A DNA stretch of 42,591 bases from CANLBN01 sp050298695 (GTDB lineage: Bacteria > Pseudomonadota > Gammaproteobacteria > Pseudomonadales > Cellvibrionaceae), in NCBI GenBank assembly GCA_050298695.1, contig JBNKUQ010000017.1:1-42591 (forward strand). The letters are read 5' to 3'. The notes beneath the pieces are model-generated. The model was not told the DNA's origin. It saw only the letters and a list, made by a program, of their open reading frames with translations, and did not search any database. Each line of letters opens with the position of its first letter. Position 1 is the first letter of the stretch. The translations under genes and the position numbers were made by a program. Positions 16,555-25,213 of this stretch are shown here, piece by piece.

Positions 16555-17883
16555 ATGTCGAAAAATACATCAACCCAGTGTGACACTCTTATCAATGCTA
16601 AATGGATTATTCCAGTTGTTCCGCAAAATACCGTTTTTACCGATTGTTCTATCGCAATATCCGCAGGGAAAATTATTGCAATATTACCCTCACAAGAAGC
16701 TAAACAACGTTATCAATCACAAACCGTCGTTAACTTGCTAGAGCATATTGTTATGCCTGGGCTCATCAATACTCATGGCCACGCGGCAATGAGTTTATTC
16801 CGTGGTTTCGCTGATGACCTGCCTTTAGAAGCCTGGCTTAATGAATATATTTGGCCAGCCGAGGGGCAACACGTATCGGCAGATTTTGTTAAAGCCGGTA
16901 GTCAGTTAGCCATGGCAGAAATGATCCGCAGCGGCACAACCTGCTTTTCGGATATGTATTTCTTTCCAGAACAAACCGCAGCCGCAGCCCACGATACGGG
17001 GATGCGCTGCCAAATTACCTTTCCTATATTAGAATTTCCTAGTGCTTGGGCAGGTAATGCTGACGAATATATTAGCAAGGGCTTAAATTTACGGGATCAA
17101 TATCGCTCTCATGACTTGATTAAAATCCAATTTGGTCCCCATGCGCCTTATACCGTGAATGACGATACCTTTAAACGCATTGCTGTTTTATCGCCAGAGT
17201 TACAAGCGGGTATCCATGTCCATTTACATGAAACTCAAAAAGAAGTCGACGATGCTCAAGCGCAAAATGGTAAGCGCCCTATTCAACGCCTTTTTGATCT
17301 CAATGTCCTGACACCACTAACCCAATGCGTACATATGACGGCATTGAATGATGACGATATCACTCTCCTCAAACGCTCAGGCGCCCATGTAATCCACTGC
17401 CCAGAATCCAACCTTAAACTAGCCAGTGGATTTTGCCCAACCGCCACCTTACTGGACAACGATATCAACGTTGCACTGGGCACTGATGGCTGCGCAAGCA
17501 ATAACAACTTAGATATGTTTGGAGAAATGCATACCGCTGCACTGCTCGGAAAAGCCGTCGCCCAAAATGCCGCCGCCCTTCGTGCCTCACAAGCGATTGA
17601 AATGGCAACGATCAATGGCGCCAAGGCCATGGGGATTGATACAGTCACGGGAAGTCTTGAAGTAGGTAAAGATGCCGATATTATTGCCGTTCAACTTGAT
17701 TTACTAGAACAATACCCACTCTATGACCCCATTTCACAGTTGGTTTACACCCACAACGGACATCGTGTTAGTCATAGCTGGGTGAGAGGTAAAATGTTAA
17801 TGCAAGAGCGTAAACTGATAAGCATCAACGAAAATGAAATTATTGCAAACACACAAGAATGGCAAAACAGGATTCAATCATGA
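16555..17883 (+). CDS. mtaD: TRZ/ATZ-family amidohydrolase, MTA/SAH deaminase
   Basis: Likely deaminates 5'-methylthioadenosine and S-adenosylhomocysteine to inosine derivatives. The 442-aa protein has the amidohydrolase metal ligands NTHGHA (His74, His76), HVHLHET, a His in CVHMTALN, and the Asp in LGTDGCASNNNLDMFGEMH. The Asn-Asn and Glu near that Asp are typical of the MTA/SAH deaminase subgroup. In Pseudomonas aeruginosa the equivalent gene lies next to mtnA and ubiG and acts in MTA salvage. mtnA is not present here, so the inosine product must be handled by a gene elsewhere. Its stop overlaps ubiG by 4 bp. Confidence 0.9.
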   Translation: MSKNTSTQCDTLINAKWIIPVVPQNTVFTDCSIAISAGKIIAILPSQEAKQRYQSQTVVNLLEHIVMPGLINTHGHAAMSLFRGFADDLPLEAWLNEYIWPAEGQHVSADFVKAGSQLAMAEMIRSGTTCFSDMYFFPEQTAAAAHDTGMRCQITFPILEFPSAWAGNADEYISKGLNLRDQYRSHDLIKIQFGPHAPYTVNDDTFKRIAVLSPELQAGIHVHLHETQKEVDDAQAQNGKRPIQRLFDLNVLTPLTQCVHMTALNDDDITLLKRSGAHVIHCPESNLKLASGFCPTATLLDNDINVALGTDGCASNNNLDMFGEMHTAALLGKAVAQNAAALRASQAIEMATINGAKAMGIDTVTGSLEVGKDADIIAVQLDLLEQYPLYDPISQLVYTHNGHRVSHSWVRGKMLMQERKLISINENEIIANTQEWQNRIQS

Positions 17884-18605
17884 GTAACAACGCATACACC
17901 ACGAATGTCGACCCCGATGAAATTGCAAAATTCGAAGCCCTAGCGCAGCGCTGGTGGGACAAGGATAGCGAATTCAAGCCATTGCATGATATCAATCCAT
18001 TGCGTAGCAACTTTATTGACGAACGCTCACCGGTTGCTGAACTGAACGTACTCGACGTCGGTTGTGGTGGTGGCATTCTTTGTGAAGCACTGGCACAGCG
18101 CGGTGCAAATGTAACGGGAATAGATATGGGAGAAGCGCCACTCCAAATTGCTCGATTACACCAACAAGAGAGCAAACTGAGCATAGACTACCAACAAACA
18201 ACCGCTGAAGCTCTAGCACAAGAAAGACCTGAATCCTATGACATCGTCACTTGCTTAGAAATGTTAGAACACGTTCCAGACCCTTCGGCAATTATTAGTG
18301 CCTGCGCAAAATTGGCTAAGCCCGGTGGTCATATTTATTTTTCAACCATTAACCGCAATCCTAAATCCTATGCCTTTGCTATTTTGGGGGCAGAATATAT
18401 TTTAAAGCTATTACCTAAAGGAACGCACGAATACAGCAAATTTATTAAACCTTCTGAACTCGCTCGCTGGATACGTCATGCAGGGCTTGAATGGCAAGAA
18501 ATTACAGGAATGACGTATAACCCCTTAACTAAAAACTACAAACTCAATAGCAAGGATGTCACCGTTAATTACCTAGTACATACTAAAAAAGAGCAAACTT
18601 ATTAA
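17880..18605 (+). CDS. ubiG: Ubiquinone biosynthesis O-methyltransferase UbiG
   Basis: SAM-dependent enzyme that performs both O-methylations in ubiquinone synthesis. The 241-aa protein has motif I VLDVGCGGG (residues 58-66), then VTGIDMG and the motif YDIVTCLEMLEHVPDP. I choose the ATG at 17880, which overlaps the mtaD stop as ATGA and has AGGA upstream. A start 21 bp earlier is possible but lacks a ribosome-binding site. Coupling to mtaD fits its chemistry: methylation releases S-adenosylhomocysteine, a substrate of the upstream deaminase family. Confidence 0.96.
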   Translation: MSNNAYTTNVDPDEIAKFEALAQRWWDKDSEFKPLHDINPLRSNFIDERSPVAELNVLDVGCGGGILCEALAQRGANVTGIDMGEAPLQIARLHQQESKLSIDYQQTTAEALAQERPESYDIVTCLEMLEHVPDPSAIISACAKLAKPGGHIYFSTINRNPKSYAFAILGAEYILKLLPKGTHEYSKFIKPSELARWIRHAGLEWQEITGMTYNPLTKNYKLNSKDVTVNYLVHTKKEQTY

Positions 18606-19285
18606 TGAGGAGTGTAAACAATTCACCAATAAAGGCTGTATTTTTTGATTTAGATGGTACCTTGTTGGATACGGCTCCCGATTTTTTCGTTACCCTAAAC
18701 CAACTAGCAGACGAATACCAAATTTCACGCATACCCCAAGACCAAATTAGACAAACGGTTTCCGATGGCGCACGTGCCCTCACCTCGCTGTTGTTTAATT
18801 TAGCGATAGAAGATCCCGGTTTTGAAGAACGTCGTCAACGCCTGCTAGACATCTATTATGAGCATATGGGCAAGCACTGCGCATTATTTGATGGAATGTT
18901 TGTTTTATTAGAAAAAATTCGTGAAGCAAAATTATTCTGGGGGGTGATTACCAATAAACCTTATCGTTTTGCTGAATCCATCGTCGACAACTTATCCCTA
19001 CCCTGTCGCCCCAATTTACTCATTTGTCCAGACCATGTAGAACACCCTAAACCTCATGCTGAAGCATTATTACTCGCATGTAACAAGGTTGGCTGCCAAC
19101 CCAAAGAAGCGATTTATATTGGCGACCACAAACGAGATATCGATTGCGGAAAGAATGCCGGTAGCACAACCATTGCTGTTAGTTTTGGCTATATCCACGA
19201 CGATGACGACATTACCCACTGGAATGCCGATTACATCGCACATCACAGTGATGAAATTTGGCCTTTCATACAAAAACACTTGTAA
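18605..19285 (+). CDS. mupP: HAD-family phosphatase, probable MurNAc 6-phosphate phosphatase MupP
   Basis: The 226-aa HAD phosphatase has motif I FFDLDGTLLD (Asp15, Asp17), motif II near VITNKP and motifs III/IV in HPKPHAEALLLAC and YIGDHKRDIDCGKNAG. By sequence alone it would be called a Gph-like phosphoglycolate phosphatase. The position between ubiG and a yciK-type gene is that of Pseudomonas MupP, which removes phosphate from N-acetylmuramic acid 6-phosphate in the peptidoglycan recycling route that bypasses de novo UDP-MurNAc synthesis. The start overlaps the ubiG stop (TAATG). Substrate assignment is by synteny. Confidence 0.8.
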   Translation: MRSVNNSPIKAVFFDLDGTLLDTAPDFFVTLNQLADEYQISRIPQDQIRQTVSDGARALTSLLFNLAIEDPGFEERRQRLLDIYYEHMGKHCALFDGMFVLLEKIREAKLFWGVITNKPYRFAESIVDNLSLPCRPNLLICPDHVEHPKPHAEALLLACNKVGCQPKEAIYIGDHKRDIDCGKNAGSTTIAVSFGYIHDDDDITHWNADYIAHHSDEIWPFIQKHL

Positions 19286-19301
19286 AAATTTGTAACAACT
19301 T

Positions 19302-20060
19302 ATGATAGATATAAATAACTACCACGCCCCAAAAGATTTGCTCACCGAAAAAATTATTGCCGTTAGCGGTGCAGGAGATGGCATTGGTCGCAATATCGCT
19401 AAACTTTATGCGCAATACGGTGCAACGGTTCTGTTACTGGGAAAAACAGTCAGCAAGCTCGAAAAGACCTATGATGAAATAGAGCAAGCTGGCCACTCTC
19501 AAGCAGCCATCATTCCCATTGATTTTGAGATCGCTGAAGAAAGTACTTATCAAGAAATAGCCGATGCCATTGAAGAAAATTTTGGACGACTCGATGGTTT
19601 ACTACACAATGCCGCACAACTGGGTGAACGCACTTCTATTGCTAATTACAGCTTCAAAAACTGGCAAAAGCTTATGCAAGTTAATATTACGGCACCTTTT
19701 TTGTTAACCAAAAAATGTTTACCCTTATTACAAAAAAGTGAAGATGCCTCTATTATTTTTACCGGCTCCTCCGTGGGTATTAAAGGTCGTGCTTACTGGG
19801 GCGCCTATGCGGTATCAAAAGCCGCTAATGAAAACTTAATGGAAATACTGGCAGATGAGTTAGAGAAGACAAGCAAAATCCGGGTAAACAGTTTTAATCC
19901 TGGGGCCACGCGAACACAAATGCGGGCTAATGCCTATCCCGCAGAAGACCCAAGCAGCGTAAAAAGCGTTGAAAGCCTACACTCTCACTATCTCTATTTA
20001 ATGGGTAAAGCTAGCATGGGGGTTACTGGACAATGTATTAGCTACCAAGCATCAAAGTAA
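19302..20060 (+). CDS. yciK: YciK-family short-chain dehydrogenase/reductase
   Basis: A 252-aa classical SDR. It has the NAD(P)-binding motif VSGAGDGIG (residues 21-29), NNAG-equivalent HNAA (102-105), catalytic Ser at 156-157 and YxxxK at Tyr169/Lys173 (YAVSK). The YciK family has no firmly known substrate. It closes the mtaD-ubiG-mupP-yciK run, 16 bp after mupP, and the same order is found in Pseudomonas. Confidence 0.85.
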   Translation: MIDINNYHAPKDLLTEKIIAVSGAGDGIGRNIAKLYAQYGATVLLLGKTVSKLEKTYDEIEQAGHSQAAIIPIDFEIAEESTYQEIADAIEENFGRLDGLLHNAAQLGERTSIANYSFKNWQKLMQVNITAPFLLTKKCLPLLQKSEDASIIFTGSSVGIKGRAYWGAYAVSKAANENLMEILADELEKTSKIRVNSFNPGATRTQMRANAYPAEDPSSVKSVESLHSHYLYLMGKASMGVTGQCISYQASK

Positions 20061-20137
20061 TAATAATGATAGCTCTAAATTTTTATAACAACCGAAAAAC
20101 TACCAACAAGTAACTTAAAAATCACTTTACACTCGGC

Positions 20138-20261
20138 ATCATTTGCGATCTGCAACTGCTCCTGCGTTGCTCGAAGTGCCCTACGTCCGTGTAGAGCAAG
20201 GCGGGAATCCAGACTAAAATTGGCCTCGATGGCTCTGGATACCCACCTACGCGGGGATGAC
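20138..20261 (+). repeat. Dispersed palindromic repeat, copy 3 (near full length)
   Basis: A degenerate left end (ATCATTTGCGATC) is followed by TGCAACTGCTCCTGCGTTGC, then GGCGGGAATCCAG, and ends GCGGGGATGAC with the tail TGTATTCTTT. It shares its orientation with the copy at 21449-21574. It ends 33 bp before the PCuAC start and probably contributes the leader of that gene. Confidence 0.85.
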
Positions 20262-20294
20262 ACTGTATTCTTTTTAAATATATCGGTAACAGCT

Positions 20295-20762
20295 ATGAAA
20301 ACTTCTTTTCAAATAAAAACACTAAGGTTCAACATCCTTTTTAGCATACTAAGCATCGCGATAAGTTTATCTAGCTATGCTCATGAGGACCATAATCACG
20401 ATGAAATTATTATTGAAAACCCAAGAATAAAAATTATGCCACCGGGCGTTACTAATAGTGTTGGCTACTTAACCATTATTAACCCAACTGAAAGCGATAA
20501 AACCTTAATTGGCATTTCCAGCAAAATCGCAGAAGTCACTGAAATCCATACTCACTCCATGCAAGATGGATTAATGAAAATGCAAAAAGTGTCCAGTTTA
20601 AGTATTCCAGCTCAAACGGCTATTAGCTTTGAACCAGGCGGCTACCACATCATGTTAATCAATCTATTGCAAACCATTACAGAAGGGGAAAAAATTGAAA
20701 TTATTTTGACATTTGATGATGGCACTCAAAAGAAAGTACTGGTCAGTGCCACTAGTGAATAA
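20295..20762 (+). CDS. PCuAC-family periplasmic copper chaperone
   Basis: A 155-aa exported protein: signal peptide (residues 1 to about 29, ending SSYA), a His-rich start (HEDHNHDE), then the PCuAC (DUF461) domain. The copper motif H-x10-M-x21-H-x-M is met exactly by His85, Met96, His118 and Met120. Such proteins carry Cu(I) to the CuA site of cytochrome c oxidase, often with Sco. The frame stays open 25 codons upstream, but that part is encoded by the dispersed repeat; the signal peptide begins at MKTSFQ. It converges with the Sco gene, overlapping by 11 bp tail to tail. Confidence 0.92.
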   Translation: MKTSFQIKTLRFNILFSILSIAISLSSYAHEDHNHDEIIIENPRIKIMPPGVTNSVGYLTIINPTESDKTLIGISSKIAEVTEIHTHSMQDGLMKMQKVSSLSIPAQTAISFEPGGYHIMLINLLQTITEGEKIEIILTFDDGTQKKVLVSATSE

Positions 20763-21396
20763 TACCCTGTAATACCCTGAGCATATTTTTTTTGTTATAT
20801 GGTGCTTTAAACAAACCTACATACTGTCCATTTGGATTTAATAAGGCAATGTTGTCGCTATGAGTAATAAAGTAATTGCCATATTCATCGGGCTGTTCAT
20901 AAATAAAAACCGTATTCAATTGTTGAGCCACCGTGCGAATATCAGCCAACTCTCCCGTTAATCCCAAAAAGTCAGGATTGATATAGTCTAAATATTTCGC
21001 CAAGCGATCGGGTGTATCCCGCGCTGGATCGAAGGTAATATGAGTCACAGTGAGTTCACCATCAGAGCCTGCAGCCCACTCTTTTTTAATATCGCTCAAT
21101 AAACGCAAGTTAATTGGACAAATATCGGGACAAAACATATAACCAAAGTTAACCAATTGCCATTGATTACTGGCTGCCGCTAAAGTCGTTGCATCACCTG
21201 TTAAGGTTTTTAATTCAACATTGGCCAAATCTCGCGCTTGCTTAAAAGGAAAAAAACCCAATTCAGCCCATTCACTTTGATTTCTGTTTGCGCTAATGCC
21301 TCCATCTTCGTCAGTAAAGCGAGTAAAGAATAAAGTCGCCGAAACCAGAACGACGAAGAGAATCAAGATAATAAAACTGAAATTTTTTGCGTTCAT
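20752..21396 (-). CDS. Sco/SenC-family copper protein
   Basis: A 214-aa membrane-anchored thioredoxin-fold protein for assembly of the CuA centre of cytochrome oxidase. One N-terminal transmembrane helix (about residues 7-25) precedes the periplasmic domain. The copper ligands are intact: Cys89 and Cys93 in FCPDICP and His179 in FITHSDN. The start at MNAKNFSF is preferred over a position 24 codons earlier, which would extend into the repeat at 21449. Its convergent partner encodes a PCuAC chaperone, which matches the known joint action of the two families. Confidence 0.93.
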   Translation of the reverse strand: MNAKNFSFIILILFVVLVSATLFFTRFTDEDGGISANRNQSEWAELGFFPFKQARDLANVELKTLTGDATTLAAASNQWQLVNFGYMFCPDICPINLRLLSDIKKEWAAGSDGELTVTHITFDPARDTPDRLAKYLDYINPDFLGLTGELADIRTVAQQLNTVFIYEQPDEYGNYFITHSDNIALLNPNGQYVGLFKAPYNKKNMLRVLQGIIH

Positions 21397-21448
21397 ATTA
21401 ATGGGGCACTTAAAGGCAATACTATACAATGCATTTACTTTTCTCGAC

Positions 21449-21574
21449 GTCATTCCCGCGATCTGCAACTGCTCCTGCGTTGCTCGAAGTACCCTGCGTC
21501 CTTGTAGGGCAAGGCGGGAATCCAGGCATTAATTAATACGTTTAAGTCTGGATCCCCACCTTCGCGAGGATGAC
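21449..21574 (+). repeat. Dispersed palindromic repeat, copy 4 (full length, 126 bp)
   Basis: Begins GTCATTCCCGCGATC and ends TTCGCGAGGATGAC, with the tail TGTGTTCTTT. It contains both CAACTGCTCCTGCGTTGC and GGCGGGAATCCAG. It starts 53 bp upstream of the Sco start codon, in the same orientation as copy 3 on the other side of the PCuAC/Sco pair. Confidence 0.9.
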
Positions 21575-21621
21575 AATGTGTTCTTTTTAATTAAACATTT
21601 CGACAATAATTGTCATTAGGT

Positions 21622-22362
21622 TTAACTAACTGGTCCACTGTGAAAACGAAGCTGTGTATCTTCGGTTTGAATTAAGGTTTTTTCACAAGCTAACAATTCT
21701 TCTGCGCGCTCGGTAACAGAGTACTTTTCTCCATACTGATAATAATGTTCAGCGGCTTTTTCTGCTAGTTTGAGATAATCTTGGTAATGCCTTGCCTCAG
21801 ATTTTAATAAGGAAAAATAAAATTGTTTTAAATCTTCGTCTAAATGAGGGGCCAACTTAGCAAATCTCTCACATGAGCGCGCTTCAATAATCGCACCCAC
21901 AATTAGCGTATCGATCAGCTTATCGGGTTCATTCGTGCGTGTAGCCTGCCTTAATCGCCCCGCATAAGTAGCGGCATCAATTTGATAATAATCAATACCC
22001 CGCTTTTTCATGATTCCAATGACTTGCTCAAAGTGGCGCAACTCTTCCCTAGCCAAGCGCGACATCTTATTTAATAACTCAAAATTATCATGATAGCGAT
22101 AACGTGAATTTAGCTGGGCGGCAGCACTCTTCTTATTTTCATTTTTTTGGCTAAAAGGATTAAATTTAAGCCCATATTTCCACATAATACTTTGCGCTGT
22201 CTGTGCAGCCTTTAACTCACAGTTTGCATGATCAGTAAGCAACAGCGGAATATCATTCAGTGCAGAATCTATCCATGCCTGAGGCGTTTCACAGTGTAGA
22301 AAGGTATGAATATGGCTAATATCGGTTGTCATATCGCTGTATATGTAGATTTTTGTTTTCAC
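21622..22362 (-). CDS. miaE: tRNA-(ms2io6A37) hydroxylase MiaE
   Basis: Diiron monooxygenase that hydroxylates the isopentenyl group of ms2i6A37 in tRNA, an O2-dependent step. The protein begins IHTFLHCETPQAWID, typical of MiaE, and shows the diiron ligand helices DHANCELKAA, LAREELRHFEQV, IIEARSCERF and LLKSEARHYQDYL. The frame opens with a GTG at 22362 (246 aa), preceded by GAGAG. An ATG at 22332 (236 aa) aligns with the family N-terminus but has no visible ribosome-binding site. It is monocistronic. Confidence 0.93.
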   Translation of the reverse strand: MKTKIYIYSDMTTDISHIHTFLHCETPQAWIDSALNDIPLLLTDHANCELKAAQTAQSIMWKYGLKFNPFSQKNENKKSAAAQLNSRYRYHDNFELLNKMSRLAREELRHFEQVIGIMKKRGIDYYQIDAATYAGRLRQATRTNEPDKLIDTLIVGAIIEARSCERFAKLAPHLDEDLKQFYFSLLKSEARHYQDYLKLAEKAAEHYYQYGEKYSVTERAEELLACEKTLIQTEDTQLRFHSGPVS

Positions 22363-22710
22363 TATAGGCTCTCAGGGCAAGATAACGAATTAAGCGCCAA
22401 ATCACCAAAGCGGCACAATCTTACACGCAAAATTACGTTTATCAAGCTGAATTAGACGCCGTCATAATACTCAACTACCCTTAAAAGATTAGGAGGCCCA
22501 TAAAACACTACTAGTTGAACACACTACTAACAAGCTACTTTGAGAGAATACACCGAGGCAAGGATTGAGCGTTTGCATCGGCGCCATTCCGGCGATCTAC
22601 AACTGCTCCTGCGTTGCAGATCGCGGGGATAACACTGTATTCTTTATTAGGTTAAGTGTCTCGATAATATAGGGCTAAACAAAGAGGACTACCCAGCACA
22701 CTCATAACAA
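22363..22710. other. 348-bp gap between divergent miaE and the hybrid kinase gene
   Basis: No gene is seen. The region must carry the miaE promoter (minus) and the kinase promoter (plus), but no consensus pair stands out. An AGGAGG at about 22491 is followed by no usable open frame. The 3' part contains dispersed repeat copy 5. Confidence 0.4.
22583..22633 (+). repeat. Dispersed palindromic repeat, copy 5 (short, about 51 bp)
   Basis: GCCATTCCGGCGATC on the left pairs with GATCGCGGGGATAAC on the right around the core CAACTGCTCCTGCGTTGC. The tail TGTATTCTTT follows. It has the same internal deletion as copy 2 (no GGCGGGAATCCAG half) and lies 78 bp upstream of the hybrid kinase gene. Confidence 0.85.
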
Positions 22711-25140
22711 ATGATATTAAAACCAGCCTACATTATCCCCTTAATATGCGACATGCTCACCATGGCGCTGATGTTACTATTCTCACAAAATTTGCAGCAG
22801 CGAGAAGAAGTTTATATAAAAGCGCTCACGACGAAAGAAAATAAGCGGCTCACGCAATCCATTGAACAAGATATTAACACCTCCATTGTTGCCCTAAAAA
22901 GAATGGCAGACCGCTGGGAAGCCAATGAGGGAACACCACAAAACCTTTGGAATCTGGATGCCCACAGCTATATTGAAGACTTCTCAGCATTAACAACAGT
23001 AGAGTGGGTCGATAACACTTACCACGTACGCTGGATAGAGCCGTTGAAAGGCAATGAAAAAGCCCTAGGACTAAATATTGCTTTTAATGAGGAACGCAAA
23101 CAGGCATTAGCTGGTGCGGCACAACAAAATAAAATCACCCTAACCCCACCTTTAGATTTAGTCCAAGGTTATCGAGCTTTTATCGCTTATATTCCGCTAT
23201 ATGTAAATGGCCAGTTCAATGGATTTATTGTTGGAATTTACGATACAAATATCTTTATCAATAACCTAGTATCCAATGATATTAGTGATTATTTTTATGT
23301 CACGGTTAAAGATGGTGATAAAAACCTAAAAACTCGCCAAAAGCCACTCGATACTCGTAATATTTACAATCAAACTAAGCAAATTCAGCTTTTTAATCGA
23401 ACCTGGGAGATTAGCTTAACACCTAAAGAGAGTTATATCGAAGAGCAAAAGTTACATTTGCCCAGTTACATCCCTTTTATCGGGGTACTATTAACACTAT
23501 TGGTTATGCTCAGTGTTTACTATGCACTAAGATCCAGAGAAAAAAATCGACAGCTTCTTAAAAAGCAAACCGCACTTAGTAACAGTGAAAACCGCTATCA
23601 AGCCGTAATTAATAATATTGCCGATAGCTTAATTACAATCGATAGCAAAGGCATTATAAAAAGTTTTAATAAAGCCTGTGAAGCACTGTTTGGCTACCAG
23701 CCCGAGGAAGTCATCGGTGAAAATATTAGAGTTTTAATGCCTTTTCCTTATGCAGCAGAGCATGATCAATACTTGGAAAACTGCCATCAAAGCGGACATA
23801 AAAAAATTATTGGCATTAGTCGAGAAGTGCTTGCTAAGCGCAAAGATGACTCAATGTTTCCTATCGATTTAACAGTGAGTGAATTTTATTTATCGGAAGA
23901 GCGCTATTTTATTGGTATTATCCGCGATATCACCCAACGTAAAATGACAGAAGAAGCGCTAGTCGAAGCTAAAGAAAAAGCAGAGGTTAGCAATACTTTA
24001 AAATCTGAATTTTTAGCTAGCATGTCCCATGAAATTCGCACCCCGATGAATGGTATTATTGGCACGAACCACTTACTACTTAGCACGACGCTCGATAAAG
24101 AACAACGAAAACTCGTGGATATCAGCCTAACTTCTGCAACAACCCTACTCGATTTAATTAATGATATTCTGGATTTTTCTAAAATCGAGGCCCATAAGCT
24201 CGATATAGAGTCTATTCCATTTGATATGCATATTTTGGCCTCCAATATTATCTCTATGCTACAGGTAAGCAGTCAAAAGAAAAATATTAAATTAGAGCTG
24301 AATTATTCTGATAGCATCCCAGAGTCAGTAATTGGTGATCCCAACCGCATTCGGCAAATTCTGCTCAATCTTGTTAATAATGCCATTAAATTTACCAAAT
24401 ATGGATCAGTTTCTTTAACTATCTATTGCAAAAAGGTAAATGACTATCTCGACTTTCACTTCTCAGTGCGAGATACCGGTATTGGTATCGCAAAGGATAA
24501 AGTAAAAAGTGTTTTCAATAAATTTGAACAAGCAAACCAATCCACTACTCGAGAATATGGTGGCACTGGCCTTGGACTTGCCATATGTCAACAATTAACT
24601 CATTTAATGGGTGGTGAAATAGGTGTTGATAGTGAGTTAGGTTTAGGCTCAAACTTTTACTTTTCATTACCACTAAAAAGAAATGAAAACAAAGAACTAG
24701 AGAATATTAATGACATCCATTCCATTCATCATTCAGCTAAGAATAAAATGCCTAACTTAAAAGGAATGCACATACTCGTCGCAGAAGATAATGAAATTAA
24801 TCAAGTTATTATCTCTACCCTGCTAGAGCAATGCCAGTGTGACATCACCATTGTTAATAACGGGAAGGAAGCCGTAGAGCATGTTAGTCAACGTAAATAC
24901 GATCTTATTTTTATGGATTGCCAAATGCCTGTTATGGATGGATTTATGGCAACAGAAGCTATACGAGCCTATGAAATAGAGAAACAAGAGTCCAACAAAC
25001 TCACCATTATTGCTTTTACTGCCAATGCGATACAGGGAGATAAAGATAAATGTATTGCTGCAGGAATGGATGACTATCTCAGCAAACCCGTAGAACCAGA
25101 GGCATTGGCACAGATCATCAAAAAGTGGTTACCTGAATAA
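22711..25140 (+). CDS. CHASE-PAS hybrid sensor histidine kinase with receiver domain
   Basis: An 809-aa inner-membrane sensor. A short N-terminal membrane helix (residues 7-24) and a second one (about 254-274) enclose a periplasmic CHASE domain (about 75-215). A PAS domain (about 290-410) follows, then HisKA with SHEIRTPMNG (phospho-acceptor His440) and HATPase_c with the N-box NNAIKF and DTGIGI, GGTGLGL. A receiver domain with VAEDNEIN and Asp736 in FMDCQMPVMDG ends the protein. The PAS domain is FixL-like: it keeps the FixL heme-ligand His (His351 in AEHDQY) and, 20 residues on, the oxygen-sensing Arg (Arg371 in GISREV). An in-frame TAA lies two codons upstream, so the ATG cannot be earlier; the nearest AGAGGA is about 20 nt away. 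No response regulator is adjacent. Confidence 0.93.
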   Translation: MILKPAYIIPLICDMLTMALMLLFSQNLQQREEVYIKALTTKENKRLTQSIEQDINTSIVALKRMADRWEANEGTPQNLWNLDAHSYIEDFSALTTVEWVDNTYHVRWIEPLKGNEKALGLNIAFNEERKQALAGAAQQNKITLTPPLDLVQGYRAFIAYIPLYVNGQFNGFIVGIYDTNIFINNLVSNDISDYFYVTVKDGDKNLKTRQKPLDTRNIYNQTKQIQLFNRTWEISLTPKESYIEEQKLHLPSYIPFIGVLLTLLVMLSVYYALRSREKNRQLLKKQTALSNSENRYQAVINNIADSLITIDSKGIIKSFNKACEALFGYQPEEVIGENIRVLMPFPYAAEHDQYLENCHQSGHKKIIGISREVLAKRKDDSMFPIDLTVSEFYLSEERYFIGIIRDITQRKMTEEALVEAKEKAEVSNTLKSEFLASMSHEIRTPMNGIIGTNHLLLSTTLDKEQRKLVDISLTSATTLLDLINDILDFSKIEAHKLDIESIPFDMHILASNIISMLQVSSQKKNIKLELNYSDSIPESVIGDPNRIRQILLNLVNNAIKFTKYGSVSLTIYCKKVNDYLDFHFSVRDTGIGIAKDKVKSVFNKFEQANQSTTREYGGTGLGLAICQQLTHLMGGEIGVDSELGLGSNFYFSLPLKRNENKELENINDIHSIHHSAKNKMPNLKGMHILVAEDNEINQVIISTLLEQCQCDITIVNNGKEAVEHVSQRKYDLIFMDCQMPVMDGFMATEAIRAYEIEKQESNKLTIIAFTANAIQGDKDKCIAAGMDDYLSKPVEPEALAQIIKKWLPE

Positions 25141-25213
25141 GAGAGCTTTTTTGATTTATTGTATAGAGAAACTATACTTATATGGCCATTTAACCATCTC
25201 CACCATACACCAT

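Noticed and set aside
20220..20294. 25-residue N-terminal extension of the PCuAC protein
   Set aside because: It is encoded mostly by the repeat and would block the signal peptide that begins at 20295.
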